52,121 nucleotides of DNA from Candidatus Saccharimonadota bacterium (GCA_013289705.1 JABCZM010000009.1:1-52121), one strand, 5' to 3'. Positions 31,391-40,254 are shown, counted from the stretch's first letter. Notes: generated by a model from the letters alone, not told the origin. Made by a program: numbers and translations.

Positions 31391-31900
31391 TTACTTTATT
31401 AGGGGGAGCTTGAATCTTGGTTTGTTGCTTTGCCAGCTTGCAGGTTCAAAGACAGCCACAACTAGAGCACAGACGGGAAAATCATGGCATTTTGCGCCAA
31501 CAACGTGCATCTGGGGTTCACTGAATTCCCTGCGGCGATTATTGGCCAGTGCTTTTAGACTACTCTGGATGTCGGCCCGAACTTCTGCTTCGCTATGACC
31601 TTCGTGCTCAACAAGCAAACCTTGCTTTGTCTCTGAGTCTTGAATCCAGCCGATGCCGGCCCAAACCTCTTGATTGCGCTGAGAAGTACGCTTTTGAGCC
31701 ATGACGACGTATAGCCGATCACCCCAGTTACCACCGGGATTCTGGGGTTTGCCGCTGAATACTACTTCGCTGTCAGGCGGCAAAACCGAGCTCAGGTAAA
31801 TAAGGTTGTAGTTAGCGACGCCTGCTTTGACAAGCGCCTGGTCGAACGCCGACAGTTCAGTTGGGCCGGTACCAGCGCCTTCGGAAACTTGAATAAGCAT
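31391..31900 (-). CDS. Pyruvoyl-dependent arginine decarboxylase
   Basis: 169 residues, normal for PvlArgDC. The proenzyme self-cleaves between two serines, and these are Ser37-Ser38 in LIYLSSVLPPDSEVV, leaving a pyruvoyl group on the new N-terminus. GTGPTELSAFDQAL near the start and IGWIQDS with LLVEHEGHSEAEV are further family segments. It converts arginine to agmatine, the entry to polyamines, and can consume protons. It is monocistronic with a leader carrying AGGA about 8 nt upstream. No agmatinase or agmatine deiminase gene is nearby. Confidence 0.93.
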   Translation of the reverse strand: MLIQVSEGAGTGPTELSAFDQALVKAGVANYNLIYLSSVLPPDSEVVFSGKPQNPGGNWGDRLYVVMAQKRTSQRNQEVWAGIGWIQDSETKQGLLVEHEGHSEAEVRADIQSSLKALANNRRREFSEPQMHVVGAKCHDFPVCALVVAVFEPASWQSNKPRFKLPLIK

Positions 31901-31969
31901 TGGTTTTTCCTAAATATTTTCTATATTTAATTTGTTATTGGGAATCCAATAGATAATACTATATTGCAA

Positions 31970-32884
31970 ATGGAATGGCTACTGCTCGCCCTTATAGCGC
32001 CTCTACTTTGGGCTGTTGTTGCTCTTATAGACGACAATCTGCTCCGTGGCCTATACCGTAGTCCGGTGTTAGCGGCACTGGTTTCTGGTATTTGTGGCAT
32101 GGCTCCCATGCTGAGCCTGGTATGGCTCAATATCCAGCCAACAACTGTTGCCGTTGTGTCATTGGCCGGACTGGCCGGACTGCTAACAGTTGTCTACTAT
32201 TATTTTTATTTTCAGGCTTTGGAGTACGATGCACCTTCGGTAGTGATATCTTTGTTTAGTCTCGCACCCGTAGCACTACCCTTCTTTGCCCACTTCTTGG
32301 TGGGAGAGAACTTGAAGATTATGCAAATTATAGGTTTTGCGATTGTGCTGTTCTTTACTTTTATGTTGGCGGCTGTAGACGTCAAAAAATTTCGTTTTTC
32401 TAAGGCCTTGCTACCAATATCTATAGCGGCAATTTTGCTGGATGGTGTTTTGCTGAGTGAAAAGTATGTCTACCAACATGTTAATTTCTATAGTGGTTTT
32501 ATGTTCTTTTCGCTTGGTATGGGCGTGGGCGGACTGCTGTTAGTAATACTCATGATATTGCGTAATTTTAATAAACCGTTTCATTTCAAGAAATCGAAGG
32601 GTCTGCGTTTTATCGTTACCGCTCTCATATTTGTAGCCATTACCGAAGTTATAAACATCGCAGCCGAGTTTACATCCAACCTAGCAGTTAGCAAAGGACC
32701 GGTGTCACTGGTAGAGGTAATCCAGAATATCCAACCTCTCTATATGCTTACTCTAGCCTTGTTACTCTATCCCTTTTTCCCCAAGTATTTCCGCGAAGCT
32801 CGCTACGGTCGCGTTCGCTTCAAGTTCTTGATGATGGCCGGTATTATGGTTGGAGTTGCCTTAACTGTTGTAGGCAAAATCTAA
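31970..32884 (+). CDS. EamA/DMT-superfamily transporter
   Basis: 304 residues and ten membrane helices in two five-helix repeats. The first repeat begins MEWLLLALIAPLLWAVVALID, and each half carries a typical EamA pattern (ALEYDAPSVVISLFSLAPVALPF; SLVEVIQNIQPLYMLTLALLL). The family moves metabolites such as amino acids or nucleotide sugars; substrate not predictable. ATG 31970 is chosen over TTG 31964. AT-rich -10-like hexamers (GATAAT 31952-31957, TACTAT 31957-31962) lie just upstream and there is no Shine-Dalgarno. Its stop interlocks with that of the convergent DUF2156 gene (CTAA, 32881-32884). Confidence 0.9.
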   Translation: MEWLLLALIAPLLWAVVALIDDNLLRGLYRSPVLAALVSGICGMAPMLSLVWLNIQPTTVAVVSLAGLAGLLTVVYYYFYFQALEYDAPSVVISLFSLAPVALPFFAHFLVGENLKIMQIIGFAIVLFFTFMLAAVDVKKFRFSKALLPISIAAILLDGVLLSEKYVYQHVNFYSGFMFFSLGMGVGGLLLVILMILRNFNKPFHFKKSKGLRFIVTALIFVAITEVINIAAEFTSNLAVSKGPVSLVEVIQNIQPLYMLTLALLLYPFFPKYFREARYGRVRFKFLMMAGIMVGVALTVVGKI

Positions 32885-33789
32885 CCAGCTAATTCATGTA
32901 GCGAAATAGTGTATTTTTTTAACATTCGTATTGGGTGATAAGAGCTTTTGGCTCGGCGTAAACCTGGTAAGCCCAGGTCTTGCTCCCAGTTAACTTTGTT
33001 ACAACCAAGGCTTGCCAGCTCCTTTGCTACTTGAATAACCAAAAATGTGAAGATGTTTTGATGGTGTGTGGTGAGTGCTTTCTCGAAGTGACATATGGCA
33101 TAGCCATCGCCCAGTACTTCGTTGATTGAAAATGCCTTGATCTCGTTGTTGACGAGCACTTCAGTAATGACAAGGTTGAGCGCATTAAAGTTAGTCAGCA
33201 ATGTGTCGAGCGCCGTTCGTTCAGGTAAAATATCACCTTCGTCTCGTGAGTGTTGTTCTGCCCACTCTCTGTCAAGTGCCCGTATCTTGTCGGCATGCTG
33301 AGTGTCGAGTGTAGTGTAACTTTGTACTGTCAATTCGTAATGCTCATGATCTTTGACAAACACGTTTGCTTTGTTGCGTTTCTTCTTGAATTTGCTTCCA
33401 GGCATGTCAATGAGATGGGACATGTCGTAGGTATAATCGAAGCTATCTTCGTCCTCGATGATCTTATAGTCGGGATGTTTATGCAGAACATTAGCTACAG
33501 CTTCTGGGATAAGCTCTAACTTGCTCGCCACTTCTAGAAGTTCTTGGACGGTGGCTTCGATCTGGTTGGAGCCAAGGACTGAATATAGTAAGTGGCCATC
33601 GAGATAGTCAGGCATTCTGATGACCAGGTTGCCATTCAAATGCGAAACTTCCGTTGTACCGTCGGTGTTCCAGCAAAAAATACTGGTAAAATTAAAGTCC
33701 GAGTATGGCTCAAACTGTGCCACGAAGTCCCTTATCTCGCCCATGTGGTCGAGATCGAGTTTAGAGAAGTCCGGGTAGGTAGCGATCAT
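32881..33789 (-). CDS. DUF2156 (LPG-synthetase C-terminal-like) acyltransferase-fold protein
   Basis: 302 residues from ATG 33789. Two GNAT-like halves: YSDFNFTSIFCWNTDGTTEV at the start, KKRNKANVFVKDHEHYELTV in the middle and NWEQDLGLPGLRRAKSSYHP near the end, the signature of DUF2156 and of the soluble domain of aminoacyl-phosphatidylglycerol synthases. It probably transfers an aminoacyl or acyl group; no membrane flippase domain is attached. In-frame codons up to 33891 would overlap the start of the divergent sensor gene, so the start MIATYPDF, which suits the family, is preferred. Confidence 0.85.
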   Translation of the reverse strand: MIATYPDFSKLDLDHMGEIRDFVAQFEPYSDFNFTSIFCWNTDGTTEVSHLNGNLVIRMPDYLDGHLLYSVLGSNQIEATVQELLEVASKLELIPEAVANVLHKHPDYKIIEDEDSFDYTYDMSHLIDMPGSKFKKKRNKANVFVKDHEHYELTVQSYTTLDTQHADKIRALDREWAEQHSRDEGDILPERTALDTLLTNFNALNLVITEVLVNNEIKAFSINEVLGDGYAICHFEKALTTHHQNIFTFLVIQVAKELASLGCNKVNWEQDLGLPGLRRAKSSYHPIRMLKKYTISLHELAG

Positions 33790-33879
33790 AGTATCTAGTG
33801 TGGTGTATCTGGAAAAATAAAATGTTGCTGCTTTTTCATAGGTGTGATGATACCATAATAGTAATGGTTTGCTAACATT

Positions 33880-34767
33880 ATGCAAGAACAACCAAAAACA
33901 ACCCCCAATAATATAAATACGGCAAAGCTGTTGATCGGTATCGCGGTAGTGATGTTTGTCGGTTTCGCAGGCTTCTGGAGTGTGTTGGCGGTTAAGGGTC
34001 TGCAGGGTGAGACTAACATCGCTGAGAAGTTCAGTGCCCTTTATGGCTTAATGGCCTTATATGGAGGTGTCGTCGGCTTGACTGTAAGCAGGCGTTGGGG
34101 CTGGTTTAAGAGTAGAGTTGGCCGTGCGGTTGCCTTTGCGTCACTAGGCTTACTTGCTCAGGAACTTGGCCAAGTTACCTACTCTGCTTACACCTATCTA
34201 TGGCACCGCGAAATTCCCTACCCTTCTTGGGGTGATGTTGGTTACTTTGGAAGCGTAATCTTATACATATTAGCGGCATACAGTCTTGTCAAGGCCTTGA
34301 GTGTTAAGTCGGCCTCACGAACAAAGCTCAGTAAGCTTTGGATTGTTTGCATTCCAATCGTAGTTTTGGCGTTCTCATATTTCATGTTCCTGCGAGATTA
34401 TCAATACAACTTCAGGCATCCCCTAACGTTATTCCTGGATTTTGGCTATCCGCTAGGCCAGGCCTTGTATATTGCTCTTGCCATTCTGGCATTCGTGTTA
34501 TCACGACGTTTCTTAGGAGGTGTTATGCGCTCGGTCATATTGTTTTTGATCTTTGCATTTGCACTGCAATATGTAGCCGACTTTATGTTTCTCTACCAGG
34601 TTAGTCGCAATACGTGGAAGACGGCTGGCGCTAATGAGTTAATGTATCTGATCTCATATTTTGTTATGACGCTTGCCTTGATCTCGTTCAAGTCGGTGCT
34701 TGATAATTTATCTCGTGGCCGAACCATGGCTGGGCAAACTAGTGTAGAAGATGCGGAGCAACGGTAA
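33880..34767 (+). CDS. Eight-helix membrane sensor-like protein of a split kinase operon
   Basis: 295 residues with eight predicted membrane helices (about 18-40, 48-66, 82-101, 117-138, 147-167, 180-205, 212-233 and 246-267) and short loops. The segment YLWHREIPYPSWGDVGYF resembles the P-S-x-x-D-x-x-Y signature between helices of membrane sensor modules fused to diguanylate cyclases or kinases. Here the module is a separate protein. Its stop overlaps the ATG of the 92-residue gene (TAATG), and a histidine kinase follows 15 bp later, so the three are co-translated. Likely the membrane input of that kinase. Ligand unknown. Confidence 0.7.
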   Translation: MQEQPKTTPNNINTAKLLIGIAVVMFVGFAGFWSVLAVKGLQGETNIAEKFSALYGLMALYGGVVGLTVSRRWGWFKSRVGRAVAFASLGLLAQELGQVTYSAYTYLWHREIPYPSWGDVGYFGSVILYILAAYSLVKALSVKSASRTKLSKLWIVCIPIVVLAFSYFMFLRDYQYNFRHPLTLFLDFGYPLGQALYIALAILAFVLSRRFLGGVMRSVILFLIFAFALQYVADFMFLYQVSRNTWKTAGANELMYLISYFVMTLALISFKSVLDNLSRGRTMAGQTSVEDAEQR

Positions 34768-35045
34768 TGGATGTTTACGCGCAGATAGTTGAGAGTATTA
34801 TCCGGCATCAGGAAGAGATTATTGGCCCGGTGGCAATTGAGCAGGCCGAGCATGTGCAGAATTTGCATCTGGACTGGCAGCAGCATGCGGTGACTATTAC
34901 TGGTGAGCCGGTGGTGGTTATCGAGAGCTTGGTGCAGGCGTACAAAGATTTGTTCGGCCAGATTTCGGTGGAAGTCTCCAAAGAAGCGGCCGGTTCGCTG
35001 CTGGCGCGTTTGCAACCCAACAGTCTTCCTCCATCACTAAAGTAA
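34767..35045 (+). CDS. Small protein between the membrane sensor and the kinase
   Basis: 92 residues, soluble. MDVYAQIVESIIRHQEEIIG starts an amphipathic helix, followed by a short strand-rich part (VTITGEPVVVIESLVQAYKDL) and another helix. It looks like a small alpha/beta protein; I cannot name the family. Overlap with the upstream stop and close spacing to the kinase gene indicate one operon. It may couple the membrane module to the kinase, by analogy of position only. Confidence 0.65.
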   Translation: MDVYAQIVESIIRHQEEIIGPVAIEQAEHVQNLHLDWQQHAVTITGEPVVVIESLVQAYKDLFGQISVEVSKEAAGSLLARLQPNSLPPSLK

Positions 35046-35060
35046 TAAAGGACTAAAGCC

Positions 35061-36494
35061 GTGGCAGATAAGGTGATAGCGGAGCGGCACAGACAGTTAG
35101 AGCAGGACTTGGCTCATGTTAGTCAGGAAATGTATATTCGCAACAAAGAGTTAGCGGATACGAACCGGATGCTTCGATTGCTGAGTACGATTGATGCGGC
35201 AGTGCTGGAGACCGATAGCTCGCTCGAAACGGTGTGCCAAAATATTACGACGGCCATTGTTCAAAATACCGATTATCCACTAGTGGCCATCCTAAGTCGG
35301 CCAGAGCATCAGCACGAGCATTTACAGCTGATGGGCTTGAGTGTTAAGAATTGGCCAGAGGCAGCTACCTTCTTTACGAGCGAACAGCCGTCGAATATAA
35401 ACTTGCACCACCAGATGGTTGATTCGTTCGCTACTACTTCGCAGCTGTTACCTATCGAAACCTTATCTATCAAGCAAATTGCGGGGTTTCTTGGTTGCCC
35501 AGAGTTGCACGTTCAGAAAACTTTGGATCGTGTGCCGGTGAAGTCGATATTTGTTGTCAAACTAACAGTTCGCGGACAGCTGGTGGGTTTATTGGGGGCT
35601 GGGTTTTTTAGCACATTTGACCAAGTAGCCCAGACTGATACTTCTCTGCTGCGCCGGCTTGGCGATAGTATTGGCGTGGCGCTCGACAACAAGCTACTTT
35701 TTCAGGAAAACCAGCGCGTGCTGCGCCAATTGCGCCGCTCAAATACCAAACTCCAGGCACTGGACGAAGCCAAAGACGATTTCATAAGCATGGCTTCACA
35801 CCAGTTACGGACACCGCTAACGAGTATTAAAGGCTATACGAGTATGCTGCTCGAAGGCGACGCCGGCGATCCGCTCAACCCGACTGAGGAGAGGTTTTTG
35901 CGTCAGAGTTTTGCCAGTTCTCAACGAATGGTGTGCCTCATTGCCGACCTTCTGAACCTATCCCGACTCAAAACTGGTAAATTTGTGATTGATGCCAAAC
36001 CACTGAATCTGGCCGATGTTGTGGCCGACGAAATCGATCAGTTGCAAGCGATTGCTGCTGGTAAGGAAGTTACCCTCAAATACAAGCGGATTGCCCATTT
36101 CCCGACCCTGATGCTCGACGAAAATAAAATCCGTCAGGTTATTATGAATTTCACCGATAACGCCATTTATTACACACCCAGCGGCGGCAAGATCGTGGTT
36201 GAACTAGTAGACAAAGGCCGCAGTATCGAACTAACAATCAATGATAATGGTATTGGCGTTCCAAAGGCCGAACAGCCACACCTGTTTACCAAGTTTTATC
36301 GGGCAACCAATGCCCGCCAAGCTCGGCCAGACGGTACCGGTATTGGTTTGTTTATGGCCAAGAAAATTATCATTGCTCAGGGCGGCTGGCTGATTTTCAG
36401 GAGTAAAGTTGGCGAAGGTAGCTCCTTTGGCTTTGGGTTTGAAAAATCCAAGCTTGCGGCGGTTCCGGCTAATGTTCCCGACGTCGTTGTTTAG
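35061..36494 (+). CDS. Soluble GAF-domain sensor histidine kinase
   Basis: 477 residues from GTG 35061. N-terminal coiled coil (about 5-45), GAF-like domain (about 45-212), linker helix, HisKA with the phospho-acceptor His247 in SMASHQLRTPLTS, and HATPase with N box NFTDNAIYYTPSG, G1 INDNGIGVP and G2 DGTGIGLFMAKKI. There is no membrane helix, so it must rely on partners for membrane input, and the two genes before it are the obvious candidates. Its stop interlocks with that of the convergent receiver gene (TTAG, 36491-36494). AGGACTAAAGCC precedes the GTG. Confidence 0.94.
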   Translation: MADKVIAERHRQLEQDLAHVSQEMYIRNKELADTNRMLRLLSTIDAAVLETDSSLETVCQNITTAIVQNTDYPLVAILSRPEHQHEHLQLMGLSVKNWPEAATFFTSEQPSNINLHHQMVDSFATTSQLLPIETLSIKQIAGFLGCPELHVQKTLDRVPVKSIFVVKLTVRGQLVGLLGAGFFSTFDQVAQTDTSLLRRLGDSIGVALDNKLLFQENQRVLRQLRRSNTKLQALDEAKDDFISMASHQLRTPLTSIKGYTSMLLEGDAGDPLNPTEERFLRQSFASSQRMVCLIADLLNLSRLKTGKFVIDAKPLNLADVVADEIDQLQAIAAGKEVTLKYKRIAHFPTLMLDENKIRQVIMNFTDNAIYYTPSGGKIVVELVDKGRSIELTINDNGIGVPKAEQPHLFTKFYRATNARQARPDGTGIGLFMAKKIIIAQGGWLIFRSKVGEGSSFGFGFEKSKLAAVPANVPDVVV

Positions 36495-36865
36495 TCGTTG
36501 GCTAATGCTTCTTTAACCAGATCGGCCACTTGACGTGGTGTCATGGTGGCTTTGATAACGTAGTACTTTACGTTGAGGCTAGAAATGTCTGATGGCACGT
36601 TTTGCATATCAGTGTTGGTCATGAGTAGCACTTTGAGTTTTTTGCCAAAGCGGGTAGCTCGCAGTTTTTTCAGTGTAACGTCGCCAGTCTCATAGGGCAT
36701 CATTATGTCGAGCAATACAATATCTGGCTGGAAGTCGGCAATGAGCGCGAGGCCAGCTTGGCTGGAGTCGGCTACCTTGACTTCGTAACCTTCGTTTTCC
36801 AGCTTGAACTGGTACATCTCGCGTATCAATGCCTCATCTTCGACGATAACAACTTTTTGTTTCAT
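36491..36865 (-). CDS. Single-domain response regulator (receiver only)
   Basis: 124 residues from ATG 36865. A complete CheY-like receiver: acidic residues in VVIVEDEALI, phospho-acceptor Asp53 in IVLLDIMMPYETG, Thr in VLLMTNTD, Lys in YVIKATMTPRQVADL. There is no output domain. An ATG at 36883 is in frame, but a TACAAT box lies between the two, exactly 6 bp before ATG 36865, which settles the start. It is convergent with, and overlaps, the GAF histidine kinase, its likely partner. It resembles the receiver at 6496-6915. Confidence 0.93.
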   Translation of the reverse strand: MKQKVVIVEDEALIREMYQFKLENEGYEVKVADSSQAGLALIADFQPDIVLLDIMMPYETGDVTLKKLRATRFGKKLKVLLMTNTDMQNVPSDISSLNVKYYVIKATMTPRQVADLVKEALAND

Positions 36866-36871
36866 CCCCTT

Positions 36872-36877
36872 ATTGTA
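36872..36877 (-). promoter_or_regulatory. -10 box, leaderless promoter of the second receiver gene
   Basis: TACAAT on the minus strand, directly preceded by TG, 6 bp before ATG 36865. It lies inside the longer annotated frame, so the longer start cannot be used by this transcript. Confidence 0.6.
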
Positions 36878-36918
36878 CACCACCTAAGTGCCAGAAACTT
36901 TTGGACTATTTAAGGTGA

Positions 36919-38163
36919 CTATTTGGCGATGAAGGTCAGCGCGTGGCCGATTTTGCCTGCACGGCCGGCTCGGCCGATACGGTGTACGTAATCTTCGTAG
37001 CTTTGTGGTTGCGTGAAGTTAATGACGTGAGTGATGTCTTTGACGTCGATACCGCGGGCTGCAACATCAGTGGCAACCAAGATTTTGATCTGGTTCTTTT
37101 TAAACTTATCGAGGGCACGTTGGCGTTGGCCTTGACTCTTGCCGCCGTGAATAGCGTCGGCATCAAAACCGCGAGCGACGAGTTCGTTGCTGAGGCGTTC
37201 GACACTGCGCTGAGTTTCATCGAAGACAATCGTCTTGCCGACTTCTTCTTTGAGCAAAATTTCGTGCAGTTTTTCTAACTTATCGGCGCTGGTAAAGTAG
37301 TGTACGACATCTTGGTTGATGTTGTCGGCAGTTTCGCCAACTTTAAGCGAGATGGTAACGGGATCTTTGGCAAACGATAGAATCAAGTTCTTAACGCGTG
37401 CATCAAGGGTTGCCGAAAAGAAGAACGACTGACGTTCTGGTGACAGGTTGTCCAAGATGTTGCGTACGTCGTCCACAAAGCCCATGTCGAGCATGCGGTC
37501 AACTTCGTCCAAGATTGCGATGTTAAAATCGGCAAGGTTGAGTGTTCCGCGTTCCATGTGGTCTTTAATTCGTCCTGGTGTACCAATGACAATGCGTGGG
37601 TTACCACGAAGGTCACGTAGCTGCGGACCCATAGCCGAACCACCAATAAGCAATGCGCCGGTGAGGCCACTGCCCTTGCCCATCGAGCGGCAGTCGTCTT
37701 CGATTTGCTGCGCGAGTTCGCGGGTTGGGGCAACAATTAGTGCTTTTGTGTCGGCAAAGGTCATTAACTGGTGCAGCATAGGGATCGCAAAGGCTGCCGT
37801 CTTGCCGGTACCAGTGTTGGCGATGCCAATCATGTCGTAGCCTTCCAAGGCAACAGGGATAGTTTGGTCCTGGATTGGGGTTGGCGCTACAAAGCCTTTG
37901 GCGGTTAGGTTGGCTTTAATAAGGTCGTTGATCTCGAAGTCGGCAAATTGGTGCATTGGCACATATTCGTCTTTGACTTCGACAATTTTTGCAGCTTTTA
38001 CAAAGCGTGCTGGGTCGATGTACTGACCACGGCGCCCACCATTGCTACGGCCGCCACCGCTAGAGCGACGATTGCCGCCACCAAAGCTAGAGCCGCCGCT
38101 ACGGCGATTATTAAAACTAGAACCACCTGCGTGGTAGCTGGTGCCTGATTTGTTATATGGCAT
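36919..38163 (-). CDS. DEAD-box RNA helicase with a glycine/arginine-rich N-terminus
   Basis: 414 residues. Residues 1-45 are Gly/Ser/Arg/Asn-rich (GGSSFGGGNRRSSGGGRS), a likely disordered RNA-binding tail at the N-terminus rather than the more common C-terminus. Q motif GFVAPTPIQDQTIP, motif I IANTGTGKTAAF, Ia PTRELAQQ, motif II ILDEVDRML (DEVD in place of DEAD), motif III FFFSATLD, motif VI YVHRIGRAGRAG. It unwinds RNA in ribosome assembly or decay. Transcript leader about 145 nt with AGGATT near the start, unlike the leaderless genes; cold-inducible helicases elsewhere also have long leaders. Confidence 0.96.
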   Translation of the reverse strand: MPYNKSGTSYHAGGSSFNNRRSGGSSFGGGNRRSSGGGRSNGGRRGQYIDPARFVKAAKIVEVKDEYVPMHQFADFEINDLIKANLTAKGFVAPTPIQDQTIPVALEGYDMIGIANTGTGKTAAFAIPMLHQLMTFADTKALIVAPTRELAQQIEDDCRSMGKGSGLTGALLIGGSAMGPQLRDLRGNPRIVIGTPGRIKDHMERGTLNLADFNIAILDEVDRMLDMGFVDDVRNILDNLSPERQSFFFSATLDARVKNLILSFAKDPVTISLKVGETADNINQDVVHYFTSADKLEKLHEILLKEEVGKTIVFDETQRSVERLSNELVARGFDADAIHGGKSQGQRQRALDKFKKNQIKILVATDVAARGIDVKDITHVINFTQPQSYEDYVHRIGRAGRAGKIGHALTFIAK

Positions 38164-38314
38164 AAAAAATGAATCCTTTTTTTGTAGTTGAGTTTAATAA
38201 CTTATAGTGATTGTTGGAATCCTAAAGCAAAACTACGTACAACTTCCGGATTCATGGTGTGCGGTCAAAGATTGATTTCTATAAATTTCTAAAACAGCAC
38301 TAACAATTACTAAT

Positions 38315-38343
38315 ACATTAGCACGATATTCCCCCAGAGTCAA
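38315..38343 (-). promoter_or_regulatory. Promoter of the DEAD-box helicase gene, giving a long leader
   Basis: On the minus strand, TTGACT (38343-38338), 17-bp spacer, TAATGT (38320-38315), placed just after the typA stop. The leader runs from about 38308 to 38164. Confidence 0.5.
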
Positions 38344-38351
38344 CTGGTTAT

Positions 38352-40178
38352 TTAGCGGCGTTTGCGTTTGTTGGGGTCGAGCTCTTTTTTGCGGAGACGC
38401 AGGTTTTTTGGTGTTACTTCGAGAAGTTCGTCGTTTTCTAGGAAGTCTAGGCACTGTTCTAGGCTAAAGATGACGGGTGGCGTTAGCTGGACGACACCGT
38501 CAGATGATGACGTACGCATGTTGGTAAGCTGCTTTGGTCGGCAGATGTTGATTTCCATGTCTTCGGAACGGGTGTTGAGACCAATAATCTGGCCGGCGTA
38601 AACTTTTTCGGCTGGACCGATAAATGTTGTGCCACGAGCTTCGGCATTTTGCAGTGAGTACGGCGTAGACGTGCCGGTGCTAAAGCTGATGAGTACACCG
38701 GGGCGAAGCTGCTGCAAGGCGGTTCCCTGCACTTCGTAGCCAGTGGTCAGCGAGTTCATGACGATGGTGCCCTTGGTGTTTGTCAGTAGGACGTTACGCA
38801 TACCAAGCAATGCACGAGTTGGCATGGTGTAGACAAGTTTGGTAACACCTTTGGGACTAGCAAACTGCTCTTTGAGCATAGCGCGACGTTGGCCAAGTTC
38901 CATCTGCACAGCACCAACGTGCTCGGCTGGAACTTCGATGATGACTTCTTCGATTGGCTCCATGGTTTTGCCGTCTTCCTCGTGCGTCACCACTTGTGGG
39001 CGGCCAACTTCAAATTCGTAGCCTTCGCGGCGCATAGTTTCAATCAGCACGCCAAGGTGGAGTTCGCCACGGCCAGCGACGGTAAAACCAATACCATCGG
39101 CTTCAACGCGCAGTCCAACGTTAGTTTCGAGTTCTTTGTCTAGGCGTTCAGAAATTTGGCGAGAAGTGTTGAATTCACCTTCTTGGCCTTTAAATGGACT
39201 GGTGTTTGGGCCGAGGTAAATACGCAGGGTTGGTGCTTCAACTTCGATGGTTGGCAGGGCTTCTGGTTCGAGCGCGTCGGCAATAGTTTCGCCAATTTTG
39301 GCATCGGCAATGCCGGTTAATTGGACGATATCACCAGCAACACCTTGAGGAACTTCGAATTTGCTTACGCCGTGACTCATGAATACTAGTTCGACTTTGG
39401 CTTTAGTGAAGGTGCCGTCTTTTTTACAGAGTGTGACTTGGTCGCCACTTTTGACGGTGCCGCGAGTAATTCGGCCAATGGAGTATTTACCCTTGTAGGT
39501 GTCCCATGCCAGCGCTGTAACTAGCATTTGGAATGGTTTTTCTAGCTCAACTGTTGGCGCGGGCACGTGCTCGATAATGGCGTCGAAAATTGCGTCCAGG
39601 TTGCCATCGGCTTCAAAGTCGCTCGGTGTTTCTATCCAAGCTTTACCAGCACGGCCAACGGCGTAGTAGACAGGATAATGCAGCTGATCTTCGTGGACAG
39701 CCAATTCTAGGAATAAATCGGCCAATTCGTCTTCTACCTCTTTGATTCTAGCTGCTGGTTTGTCGATTTTGTTAATGATAACAATTGGCTTGAGTTGGCC
39801 TTCGAGTGCGCGTTCCAGCACGAATTTGGTTTGTGGCATTGGGCCTTCTTGGGCGTCGACGATCAAAATACAGCCATCGGCCATGTTCAGGGTGCGTTCG
39901 ACCTCACCAGAAAAGTCGGCATGTCCCGGGGTGTCGATGATGTTGATGCGGTAGTCACCGTGCTGTACGGCAGTGACCTTGGCGGTAATGGTAATGCCGC
40001 GCTCTTTTTCTTGGTCGCCGCTGTCCATGATTAGTTCTTGGCCCATTTCGGCTGCGTTGTCGCGGAAGGTTTGCGACTGCTTCAAAAGTCCATCTACCAG
40101 GGTTGTCTTTCCGTGGTCAACGTGGGCAATAATAGCAATGTTGCGGATCTTCGATGGATCCTGAATGGCTTCTGACAT
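38352..40178 (-). CDS. typA: Ribosome-associated GTPase TypA/BipA
   Basis: 608 residues, normal length. G1 AHVDHGKTTLVDG, G2 with RGITITAKV, G3 DTPGHADFSGE, G4 INKIDKPAAR, then domain II, the EF-G-like domains III and V, and the BipA-specific C-terminal domain (ALLGMRNVLLTNTKGTIVMN; RSEDMEINICRPKQLTNMRT). It binds the ribosome like EF-G and helps 50S assembly and translation under stress, notably cold. It has its own promoter, a leader of about 38 nt and an AGGA. Confidence 0.98.
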   Translation of the reverse strand: MSEAIQDPSKIRNIAIIAHVDHGKTTLVDGLLKQSQTFRDNAAEMGQELIMDSGDQEKERGITITAKVTAVQHGDYRINIIDTPGHADFSGEVERTLNMADGCILIVDAQEGPMPQTKFVLERALEGQLKPIVIINKIDKPAARIKEVEDELADLFLELAVHEDQLHYPVYYAVGRAGKAWIETPSDFEADGNLDAIFDAIIEHVPAPTVELEKPFQMLVTALAWDTYKGKYSIGRITRGTVKSGDQVTLCKKDGTFTKAKVELVFMSHGVSKFEVPQGVAGDIVQLTGIADAKIGETIADALEPEALPTIEVEAPTLRIYLGPNTSPFKGQEGEFNTSRQISERLDKELETNVGLRVEADGIGFTVAGRGELHLGVLIETMRREGYEFEVGRPQVVTHEEDGKTMEPIEEVIIEVPAEHVGAVQMELGQRRAMLKEQFASPKGVTKLVYTMPTRALLGMRNVLLTNTKGTIVMNSLTTGYEVQGTALQQLRPGVLISFSTGTSTPYSLQNAEARGTTFIGPAEKVYAGQIIGLNTRSEDMEINICRPKQLTNMRTSSSDGVVQLTPPVIFSLEQCLDFLENDELLEVTPKNLRLRKKELDPNKRKRR

Positions 40179-40222
40179 AAAACGGCGTTCCTATGATTAT
40201 TAAATACTAAAAACTTACCTAA

Positions 40223-40251
40223 ACTATAGCACAATTGATGTAAAAATGAAA
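40223..40251 (-). promoter_or_regulatory. Promoter of typA
   Basis: On the minus strand, TTTCAT (40251-40246), 17-bp spacer ending in TGC, TATAGT (40228-40223). An extended -10 with a weak -35. Confidence 0.55.
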
Positions 40252-40254
40252 CAG

